Source: Cochliopodium minus
Lineage: Eukaryota > Discosea > Himatismenida > Cochliopodiidae
DNA length: 38,042 bases
Direction: 5' to 3'
Assembly: GCA_024220525.1 (NCBI GenBank)
Contig: JAMYWO010000241.1
Span: 1 to 38,042 of the forward strand
Below, piece after piece: positions 21,737 through 32,020 of this stretch. Position 1 is the stretch's first letter, and the number at the start of each line of letters is the position of its first letter. The notes beneath the pieces are model-generated. The model was not told the origin of the DNA. It ran no database searches and saw nothing but the letters and a program-made list of their open reading frames with translations. The translations under genes and the position numbers were made by a program.

Positions 21737-22387
21737 ATGACTCAAAAATCCTTTGATCCCAATCTCTTTACTCATGTTGTGAAGTCATTATGTTTGAGCT
21801 TTATAAAATTAAATTCAAAAAATAAAAAAAAAAAATTAGTAATGGATTTTATCAAAGAAATTATGAAGAAAGTGAATTTGGAGCAGAAGGAGAAATATCA
21901 AAAAGTATTATCTGAGAAAAAAGAAATATCACGAAAATTTTTCCTTTCTGTCTACCTCAATTCTTTTTTGGGCAACTATCTTTCGCCTGATATGGATCAT
22001 TTTGATTCAAGATGCCACAAATTGATTAACAGCATCAGTTTATGCAGTGAGGAAATCGATTTCTTCCATCAAATCGTGGATCATAAATTTACTGAAACTT
22101 ATATAGATGATCTTATAAAGATTTATCACAATATTGAAGATCTGGAGGTAAAAAAAAATATGTAATTTTTGAATTTCAAAATTAAAAAAATCATTTAATT
22201 TTGATTCTAGAAATGTCAACTCGGGGAATCAATACTTGATTTGTTGAATGTCAGTAAAGAAAGCAAGTTTGTTGAAGAAGATGAAAACGACAAGAAAAGG
22301 AAGGTCGAAGGTGAAAAGGGAGTCAACTCATCACTGAAAAAAGGAAAGAAAGAGGAGAGTGAAGAGGAAGATAGCAGCGATGATTAA
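21737..22387 (+). CDS. Unrecognised protein with acidic, lysine-rich C-terminus
   Basis: Two exons, 21737-22147 and 22211-22387, giving 195 aa. The first exon is mostly helical in character (MDFIKEIMKKVNLEQKEKY, then a Cys-containing block around CHKLINSISLCSEEIDFF). The second exon ends in alternating Lys- and Glu/Asp-rich blocks (KKRK, EESEEEDSSDD), typical of nucleolar or chromatin proteins. I recognise no family. The gene starts only 122 bp after the Raptor stop on the same strand. A second ATG at 21842 (MDFIKE) is an alternative start that removes a Lys/Asn-rich leader. Confidence 0.75.
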
Positions 22388-22606
22388 TTTTTATAAATTA
22401 ATTTCATTTATTTTAATTATTTTTTAAATTAAAATCATTGACTAATCATGGAATATGTTTCAAAACCAAAAAAATTTTCTTTTTTCATAGTATATAAATC
22501 AACATATCAAAATCAAATGATTTTTTTTATTTTGGTGAAAAAATAAATAAAAAAAAAAAAGAGTTTGTTCCAAACAAAATCATATCAACAAAAAATATTT
22601 TATAAA

Positions 22607-25600
22607 ATGTCAATGCAATATGGTTTTTGTGTCAATCAAGACAAATTGAAAGACAAATTGAAGGGTATATTTAATTTTAATTTTAACACAAGAGCAAAAT
22701 GATTGATTTTCATTTATTATAGTGCAAGTATCCGCTGTGGAAGAAAGGAAAGAAGGAAAGGAAAAGGAATTGGTAATGAGAAAAATTAAAATATTTTTTA
22801 ATACTGTACAGCTTGGATTTTTTTAATATGCTTTCTCCCCTATTGATATATAGACCGTAATAATACAAATAAATGGATGGATAATTCATAAGAAGAAACA
22901 AGAGTTTTATGATTTGCATGATATGGTAAAAAAAAAAAACAAAGAAGATAGTTGATTATTGGTGAGATATTGCTTTCTTATATTCACTTCTTTATACTCT
23001 CATCTCTTTTAAATTATTTTTTTATATTATATTATTTGGACAATATCGGAATATATTGAAAAAATATGTTCAAAGGAATTGGATAATATCCTATAAATGA
23101 AATGATAATGTTTCAATCTCCATATTTAACATATCCATTCCTTATAAATACATTCCATAAACGATCAATGCCATTATAAAATTTTTATATCACCAATTTA
23201 ATGAAATATTAAATTGTTCATCTAAAAAATAACTTCGTATCCAGTTAAAATTAGAAATATCAAAAAATCATATCAAAGGGAGACTTCCCAGTAATTTTGA
23301 AGAAATAAATTGGGATGATAAAGAGAAATGCAAAACGACAGTGACAAAATATCTTCAATACTTGTCAGATGATCCCTATATCTCTGTGAGTACCCAATTC
23401 AAATCCTTCATGGGCAGTGGAGTTCCTATCTCCAAGCAGGTCAATTATTGGAAGATTGGCGTAGTGAAATCAGGCACCTTGATCAAGCAGAAGGGGAAGA
23501 GCAAGTCGAAGAAGGCAAAGAGACATTGCATCTATAAAAATAGAATTCTCTATTATTTCAAGAAAGAAGGGGTAATATCAACATAAATTCATATATATTT
23601 TCATATATTTTTGATATATAAAACATTTTTATTGATAATTTAAAATATAATATAATGAAATATTTAAATTATTTTATATATCCTAACGAATTCAACAAAT
23701 TTGAAAAATTATATTTTTTACTTAAATTAATACAGTGTTATTGAATTCATTAATTTTAGTTCACATTCCTTTTTTGAGTTTTTTACTTTAAAAAAAGATT
23801 CCTTTCCATTAACATTTTCAAGATTTTCTTTTAAATGATATGAAAAATTAATCAACCTATTTTTTTTTTATTTTTTACAATTAGTCATTACATTTTTTTC
23901 ATATTGATCTTCTTTTTCAAAAATTTTTAATTTTATTTTCTTTTACAAAGGATTTGATCCCAAAAGGACAAATTATTCTCGACGGAAGTATCGTCGCAAA
24001 AACAGAGTCCAAAAAAGGAGTCAAGAACGCGTTTTCTTTGATTACAAGAGATAAAGAAAACTACATTTTTGTTTGTTTGGACGTCCAAGATGCAACAAGT
24101 TGGGTCGAAACCATCAAAAAAGGAAACCAACAGTTCATTTCACAAGAAAAGTGGACAGGCATCCTCGAAATTTCCATTCCTCAAGGTAGAAAGTTGACAA
24201 GTAAGATCGACAGTTCTCCTTGTCCTTATGCAAGCGCTTACATTGAGAAGCAGCAGTTTGTCACTCCTCCTGAACAAAAAACGATGAATCCTACTTGGTT
24301 CAATCCTTTCTTCATTTCTAAATCTAGAATAACTTTGTAAGAGAATTCTAATTTTTTATTTTTTTATTTTTTATATGTTTTTATTTTATTTTAATCTATT
24401 TTATTTTTTTGATTTTGATTTCATTTTATTTTATTTTTATAATTTTTTAATCTTTACATTTTTTTTAAATTATAATTTTTCAAATAGTTATATTTCTAAT
24501 CCCAATGAATTGTTACAAATTTTGGTTTGGAATCCCAAGTCCAGTTCCCTTCAGCCTGAATTTTTGGGTATGTTTTGTATCCCTGTTTCTTGCTTGCCCA
24601 ACGGACAAATATTCGACATGTGGGTTCCTCTTTGCCCTGCAAGATCACAAGACAAAATTACAGGAGAAATCAGAGTTAATTTTAAATATGTTTACAGAAA
24701 AGTAACTTTTTTTTAAAACTTTTTTAAATAGATGTCAAATTTTTTTGAATAAAACAAAATATAAATAATTATAAATTACTTCATTTATTCTTTAATTTTT
24801 TTCCTATAATTAGGCCACAGAAAGTGATGAGAGTGCAGGAAAAGTTTTTGGACAATCTCTCGTAAGTTTTAATTCAAAATTTATTTATAATCGAAATTTT
24901 TTTTTATTTTTTATTATCCATCAAAAATATTATTTATTTTTATTAATTTTTTTATTTTTATTTAGGAAAATGTTATCAATCTTCCTGGAAACCCTTTCAA
25001 CATCCCTGTAATGGTAGCCCAAATTATTTCTCGTTTCTACCATGACCAAAATGCAGCATCCACTGTTTCATTCAGAACCAGCAACTTTGAACAAATTCTT
25101 TTTCTCAAGAAATTGATAGATAACGGAAAGGCTGTAAGTTTACCCAATGACGTAGAAAATGATGACATTTCGTTTTTGTTGGTTTTGTTGTTGAAAGATT
25201 TTCAAGAGTCTTTGTTAACTTTTGGACTTTATGAAGAAATAATTGAAGGTAATTTTGAATATTTTTATTACCGAATATTAAATTTATATTACAAATTATT
25301 AATTTTTTAGTTTTACATTTTTTTATCTCAATTTTTTGAATATTTGTTTTAAAAATTACTTATTATTGATTTTTCATTCTTTCATTTTATTTCATTATTT
25401 CCTATTTTTGATTTATTTCTTTTCAATTTTACTTTTTGAATCTTGGTTTAGGAATTTTTGAATTTTTTTTTCATTTTTTTTTCATTTTTTTGATTTTAAA
25501 ATTTTTTTATAAGTTTTAACAACCACCAAAACATCTATTACCGAGTTATGCACAAGAATTTTTGATTCAATTCCACAAAACAATCAATTTTTGATGAGAT

Positions 25601-28600
25601 ACCTCTTCAACTTTTTGAACTACATCAGCACCAAATCCAAGTTCTACTCCATCCTCGATTTGGCATCTGTATTTTGCCCAGTGGTAATTTCTCCAACAAG
25701 CATCTCCACACACTCATTGTTGTCAATGCCATTGATAAACCAATGTATATTGACATTTATTAACGAAGCACCTTCAGTGTTTGGCCCTGTGGATTCATTC
25801 CAATTAATAAAAGAAGTGACCGAATTAGAAAATGAAATCAAAAATCAATCCAGAACTCCTTATGGAAACAACACAAACAACCCAAATGTTAATAACGAGC
25901 CTCAGTATCTTGGTGGCGAGGGTGAAGGTGAGGCTGAGGGAGAAGGAGAGGGTGAAGATGATGGATATGTTTATATTACTGCTGAATATACCGAAGGAGA
26001 TGATGGTGAAACTTATGTTTATCTTCCTGAAGGTAACTTTTATAAAAAAAAAAAAATTTAAAAAAAAATTTAAAAAAATCAAATAAAATGATTTTTTCTT
26101 TGTTTTTAGGTTATACTGAAGGAGAAGATGGATATATTTATATTGAAGGTGGAGATGGTGAGGGAGAGGGAGAAGGTATAGAAGGAACTCAAACAGGTGA
26201 ATCAGAAGGAGTAGATTATGGAACTACTGGAATAGATTTGAACAATACCAGAGGAGATGAAATAACAGAAAACAATATCAACATTGAAAACAACGTTCAA
26301 GAGGATATAGTTGTTCCAAAGTTGACCGATTCAAATCCAAATGTAATTTTTTTACAAATTGTTTTATTTTTTTAAATTAAACGGGGTTTTTTTTTAAATA
26401 GATAAATGTTGATGTTAGTTTCAGTGAAGGTGGAGAAGGAGAAGGAGAAGGAGAAGGGGAGGGAGAAGGGGAAGGAGATGACGGCTATATTTATGTCACA
26501 CAAGAAGAATACGATAAGGCGGAAGGAGGTTACTATTTAGCCGAAGGAGAAGGAGAAGGAGAAGGAGCGGGTGAATACACTGAGGGAGAAGGAGAAGCAG
26601 AAGCAGAGGCGGAAGGAGAAGGAGAAGGAGAGAGTCAATACACCGAAGGAGAAGGAGAAGCTGAGGGAGAGGGAGAAGGAGAAGGAGTTGATGTTCCTCA
26701 AGTTGAAGAAAATGTAGATTTTCAGATAGATATCCCTGATTTGACTATCTCTGATGACATTTTCAAAGATGTTGTAACTCAAAAGGAACCTGAACCTGAG
26801 CCCGAGCCTGAAACTGAAACTAAAACAGAGGAGAAACAACCTGTTGACACTCCACAAACTCAGTCCGAAGATTTATTTGGGTTGGGTGACATTGGATCTT
26901 TTGAAGATGAAATCAATCAACTTCAAAACTCTTCTACCGATTACAACAATGTGGATTTGGTTTCTCCTGTTATCGTTAGCAAAGAAACTAATAACGAGTT
27001 AGATTATCTCGAAGATCTTAGTTTAGATGACTTGGTTGGAGATAAAGCACCAACGAAATCTCTTCCAGTTAAAAAGGCTCTTCCACTGCCCACCAAAAAG
27101 ACTCTTCCAACACCTACCAAAAAGGATCTTCCTAAACCTGTTGAAAAGACTCCAATCAAACAAGAACTTCCTAAACTTCCTCCACCATCCCTAGAAATCC
27201 CTCCACCAATCGAAACACCAATAGAACTTCCAAAATTTGTACCACCACCTATTGAAAAACAAATTGAGGTACCTGTTTTCGTTCCTCCACCTATAGAAAC
27301 ACCAATAGAACTTCCAAAGTTTGTACCACCACCTATTGAAACCTCACCACCAACCGAAGTACCTGTTTTTGTTCCTACCCCAATAGAAGTGCCTCCATAT
27401 ATTCCTCCTCCAGTTTTTGAAGAACCTCCAAAACAAGTAGATCCTGTAGAAGAACCAACCCCACAACAAGAAGACCCTGTTCCACAAGAAACGTATGAAC
27501 CCGAAACTCCTACATTCGATCCGCCTACCGAAGAGCCCACTTATACAGAAGAACCAACCCCACAGGAAGTAGATCCTGTTCCAAAAGAGACCGACGAGAA
27601 AGTAGAGAGTTCTGTTGATGTTGAAACAAGAGATACTGAAAGTGAGGTAAGCGAAAGGCAAACAGAAGAAGACATTGATTCCAGCGATTCATCTGGAGAA
27701 GAAAGTTCCGAGGAGGAAGAGGTCAATGTGAAGCCTCACATCAACCGACTCATGTCATCACAACCTCCCAAACAACCAGAAACAGTGCAACAGCCCCAAA
27801 ATCCGTTTGGGTCTCCTCTCAAATCAGTAAGCAAGTTCAACAACAACAATTCTCCAAAAATAGAGAAGACAGTAAACAAACCAATGTTAGAACTCCTCAA
27901 AAAACCTCTCAAAACAACTCCCCTTCCGACTACTGAAACCAACCCACCAAGCGGAATTAACACCAACCTCCCTTTCAAAGGTTTGTTAAAAAAGACCCCT
28001 TCAACAAAACAACCAGGTGTCAATCCTCCGCCAACACAAGTAGGTGTCCCCCTCAAACTTCCTCCCATCAAAACAGGAGGACTTTCTCCGACAAAGTTAC
28101 CCTCCAAACAACCAGGAGAAAGTAATCTTCCTCCTCCTCCCGTCAAACATGCTCCTTTAAAAATCAAGAACGCAGGTCCTTCTCCTAAGAACACAGAAGT
28201 TCCTGTCAAATTACTTCCTACCAAAGTTAAGAATGTTCCTCCCAAGAATGTTCCTCTTGTCAAAAATGTTCCCTCTGAGGAACCAATTGCTGTTTCTGTC
28301 AAACCAAAGACTCCTGTCAAATCTGAGCTTCCTCCTTTCAAGCTTCCTCCACCCCAAAAGTCTTCTGACAATTTGAATATTGTTCCTAAAAAGATTCCAA
28401 ACAAAGTTGTTCCTCCAGAAACAAAAGGTAAAATAACAATCAATTTTTTCTAAAAATATTTCATTTTGTATTTTTTTATTTATTTCTCATTTTTTTTTAT
28501 TTATTTTTATTTTATTTTTTAATATTGTTTTTTTTTTAAAAGATGTTCCATCACCTGTAAAAGTTGGACCGAAAACATCTGCCAAAACTACCCTCACCCC

Positions 28601-28944
28601 ACCAGAACCAACAACCCCAACCAACAACCTCAAAGCCTCAAGCGAAAACCTCACCGCGCCACTCGTCAAAAACACTCCGCCAATCAAAAGAATAGACAGC
28701 TCCCTCAAAATACCTCCCAAGTCTGTTGACAGTCCTGGTGAACAAACTCCTCCCACGAAAATGCCTGTAAAAAAGATGTTGCCAAAAGATACTCTAACAA
28801 GCAATGAGGTTAAAAAAGTTGAAACTGTAACAATTTTAAAGCTTTTTTATTTTTAATTTAAATTTAAATTTAAATTTTATTTTTATTTTTATTTTATTTT
28901 TATTTTTATTTTTATTTTTATTTTTATTTTTATTTTTATTTTTA

Positions 28945-28975
<31 letters not shown>

Positions 28976-29952
28976 TTATTTTTATTTTCATTTTGAATTT
29001 ATTTTTTGTCATAAAAGCCAATCAAATTTCCTCTTCCTATCAAAACACCTGAGATCACCAAAACCAATATCGCTCCTCTTTCTAAAAACGCTCCGCCAAA
29101 CAAAATGGTCAAAGTTCTTCCAAGCAAGGAAGTTGATCGTAAAAGAATTATAATTTATTTTCATTTCCCATTATTTTAATATTTTGATTTATTATTTATT
29201 TTATTTTATTATTTTATTTTTTTATTTTTATTTTAAAATGTATTTTTTATTTTTTATTTTATTTATTTTTTATTTTTTAAAATCTACTTATTTTTAGAAC
29301 AACCTATAAAATTGGCAAAGAAAGTGGCCAAAGATGTACCAAGTAACGTTCCTAAGCCAAAAGTAAATCAACCACAAGAATCTCCTCCTTTCAAATCCTT
29401 GCCTACAAAGAAGGACGTCGTTCCTCCTCAAAAAATGTTACCCAAAAAAGTTCCTGGTGTAAATAATAATGAGCCTGTCAAAGTATTACCTCCAACAAAA
29501 GTTCCAAACAAAGTAATAGGTAAATAAAATTTTTTTTTTGTTTTTATTTTTTTTTTGTTTTTATTTATTTTTTGTTTTTTGTTTTTTTTTATTTTTTATT
29601 ATTTCTTTTATATTTATTATTCTTATTTTTTATTTTATTTTTTTAAATTGAAATTTTCAATTATTTATAAATTTAAATTTTCAATAATTTATTTTTTATT
29701 TTTTTCTATTAATATTTTTTAATTTTTATTTATTTTTTAATATTTTTATTTATTTTTTTCATTTTTACAATTAAAGGTCTTCCTCACAAAGAAAACCCAG
29801 TCAAAGAACTTCCTAAGAAATTACCATTACCCAAAAAAGTCACAGTAGAAGAAACTTCCTCCCCTAAAGTAGCAAAGAATCCTCCGAATGATGTAAACAT
29901 GCCTGTAAAGAAAGTTCCTCTTGTAAAGAAAGTTCCTCCAAAGAAAAATTAA
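22607..29952 (+). CDS. PX-PH-C2-RhoGAP protein with a giant low-complexity tail
   Basis: Fifteen exons: 22607-22664, 22723-22772, 22854-22925, 23245-23571, 23951-24336, 24488-24701, 24814-24861, 24966-25248, 25514-26032, 26110-26342, 26402-28427, 28543-28826, 29018-29138, 29298-29519 and 29777-29952. They give 1672 aa. PX is at about 20-118 ([25 protein letters not shown]). PH is at 133-228 with its C-terminal Trp220. C2 is at about 237-365, without the calcium-binding Asp set. RhoGAP is at about 395-590, with an FRTSN segment (Arg422) matching the arginine-finger position and [18 protein letters not shown]. From about 615 the chain is Gly-Glu repeats with GYVYI/GYIYI islands to about 830, then Pro/Lys/Val-rich to the end (many VPxK, LPxK, PPPIE units). 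The expected role is a membrane-recruited GTPase-activating protein for Rho/Rac acting on actin, with the tail as scaffold or SH3 ligand. Confidence 0.9.
26426..26694 (+). repeat. GAAGGA hexanucleotide repeat coding for Gly-Glu tracts
   Basis: Three blocks of tandem GAAGGA-like units lie within exon 11 of the RhoGAP gene, separated by GDDGYIYVT-like segments. Shorter blocks of the same kind lie in exons 9 and 10 (about 25913-25955 and 26152-26175). The frame is kept throughout. Confidence 0.85.
28876..28990. repeat. Tandem ATTTTT array inside an intron
   Basis: About eighteen copies of a 6-bp ATTTTT unit, with a few 5-bp variants, make up most of intron 12 of the RhoGAP gene. Confidence 0.85.
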
Positions 29953-30439
29953 TTTTTCTTTTAAAAAACAAAACCCAATTTTTTTTTGTAATACCCCATG
30001 TAACACGAGAAAGGAAGAAATGGAAATTTTGGAGGATAATCTTATCAATTGTTTTTCATTTTCCATTTTTTCTTTTTATAAATTAAATAAAAAATTATAA
30101 AATTAAAATAAAAAAAATATGGTCTTCTTTGTTGATTAATGGGATTATAATATGAATAATGAAATGATTTTATTATATATTTTGAAAATCATTTTTTGGA
30201 ATTATTATATGCTCGAAAATTTGAATTCTTATTTCAAATAAAATGAATAAATAAAGAATTTCGATGGTTTTTGGTTTTTGAAATTGACTTTAATTTTGAG
30301 ATTCTCAACCCATTTTATTCCAAAAAGAAATTAAAAGTTTTTTTTTATTATTATTTCATGAAATAATAATTTTAAAATAAAACACACCTAAATCTATTTT
30401 TAAGAAGAAAAATTATTCCTCCTTTGAAAAAAGCGAAAA
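29953..30439. other. Spacer, no gene seen
   Basis: A/T-rich DNA between the RhoGAP stop and the next start, holding the 3' UTR of one gene and the promoter of the next. Small open frames on the minus strand here overlap coding DNA of the flanking genes and look like shadows. Confidence 0.4.
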
Positions 30440-31348
30440 ATGGAATACTATCAAGATGAAGAAAAACTAGAAATGGATACATCAAGCGATGAAAAGTCGA
30501 GAAGTAGTGAAAAAAATGCTTTTGAAGAAGTTCAAGAAGTAAAAAACCAAAAACCAAAGAATCTTAATGAAACTTTAATAAATTTTATTGATAGGATGCT
30601 TTTAATTTTTTAGGTAGAACAATATTATTTTTCATAATTGTAAATCGTATTCGAATTACAATTCATCTTAAAATGAAAAAAATTTTTCTTTTTTTAGTGA
30701 ACAATCAAAGTGAAATAATGCTTAGATTTGTAAGATGCCTATCAGAAATTTGTTTGAAAAATGATAATCCTAAAATTCTTTTTTTTAAAAATTCAGGAGA
30801 TGGGTGATGGGAATCTTAATGATGTAAATAATAAAAGCACCTGTCTGGCAAGTTTTGAAGAAAGCTTAAAAATGATTCGTTGTTGGAATGAAAAAGGAGA
30901 AGTAGAAGAGAAAAATCCCAGTTTTTGTACAAATCATCAAATAAAGATATTAGAAGTTCGAAATGTAACTGAAAAACCATCTTTAATTTCATTTATTTAA
31001 TTTATTTTTAAATTTATTTTTTAATAGAAAAATGAATTTGAAGCGATCACATCAAACAATAAAAAGATCGTTTTTTATAAAAAGAGCTTTGTTGCATCTT
31101 TGATGATCGAAGGATATGGAATATTCAAAAATTATATCAATTATAATTTCAGCGAAAAGAAATTACAAAGTGGATTCTATATGAAATTCAATTCCAACGA
31201 TAAATGCCAATGCACTATCGAGTTGAAGAAACTCAAGTGTTTCACCAATGGACACATTGTGTTTTTACATGAACATTCCTTGGATATGAAGATCTTAAAG
31301 GAAATCAAAGTCAAGTTACTCGAAATGAAAGAAGATGGTTTGATTTAA
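30440..31348 (+). CDS. Unrecognised 212-aa protein
   Basis: Five exons: 30440-30538, 30595-30613, 30698-30729, 30797-30964 and 31028-31348. Exons 2 and 3 are only 19 and 32 bp. The N-terminus is acidic and Ser-rich (MDTSSDEKSRSSEK). The last exon looks like a folded domain (NKKIVFYKKSFVASLMIEG, LKKLKCFTNGHIVFLHEH). No family is recognised. An alternative is that exons 2 and 3 are skipped or extended; the chosen model keeps phase through GT-AG junctions. It lies between the RhoGAP gene and an F-box gene on the same strand. Confidence 0.65.
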
Positions 31349-31566
31349 TAGATTAGAATAACAAATGAGATAGCTTGCATTTTGATCTTTGTTGTCTTCA
31401 ATAAAAATAAATTAATTTTGGAAAATAAACTAAATTAACTTTTTATAAATGGTCATGGTTTCATTATGTTCTATCTTTTCTATTTAAGGTTTTCGCAAAT
31501 ATCTTTGATAAAAATAATTGTCCAAAATTCAAAATAAAAAAAATTGGAAGATTTTATTTTGATTTG

Positions 31567-32020
31567 ATGTTTGAAACTCTCGGGAAATGCAAATCCGTGT
31601 TGCATATGATCATGAATAGTTTGGATCTTCCAGATTTGACCAATATGATGCAATCATGCAAATCATGGAAGTAAAAATAATAAAAAAATCACAATATAAA
31701 AAAAATTTTCACTTTGAGATATGATGTCAGATGGGAATATCTCCTTAATATACAAGAGCAATTAAATATTTAATAACTTCTTTATATTATACCCTTTTTT
31801 TTTTATTCAATAGAGAATTCATTTATCAAGACAACACATTTTGGAAAAGGAAATTAGAAAAAGGATTTTTCGTTGAAAAGAATATGAGGACAAAGTGAAA
31901 GAGAAATACTCTATGAGGAAATATTCATCTCTTTTGGGACGATTTTGTGAAGAAGTACCATCCTGGATTCCCTAAAAGATGTGAATGCATTTTTAGAAAA
32001 ACTGGAACTTCAATGAATGG
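31567..32020 (+). pseudogene. F-box protein N-terminus, interrupted by two in-frame TGA codons
   Basis: Exon 1, 31567-31670, and exon 2 from 31814, joined in phase, encode an F-box. It starts MFETLGKCKSVLHMIMNSL, then has LPDLTNMMQSCKSWK and, across the intron, EFIYQDNTFWKRKLEKGF. The frame meets TGA at 31896-31898 and a second TGA at 31911-31913. After that the same frame is again protein-like (FWDDFVKKYHPGFPKRCECIF) up to a donor at 32021. F-box proteins bind Skp1 in SCF ubiquitin ligases. Explanations are a 62-aa truncated F-box protein, a decayed gene, sequence errors, or stop readthrough into the following gene. A 68-bp copy of the start lies at 36291. Confidence 0.6.

Noticed and set aside
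26537-28804. Several long minus-strand ORFs rich in Ser, Phe and Gly
   Set aside because: They are antisense to the Gly-Glu and Pro/Lys repeats of the RhoGAP tail; such repeats leave all frames open.
29827-30066. Minus-strand ORF of 79 codons
   Set aside because: It overlaps the last RhoGAP exon in antisense and has Phe/Leu/Arg shadow composition.
31896-31913. TGA as a sense codon (altered genetic code) or selenocysteine
   Set aside because: Carrier, NDUFAF3, Raptor and the ATPase-like gene all end cleanly at TGA, and no selenoprotein context is visible, so reassignment is unlikely; readthrough remains open.
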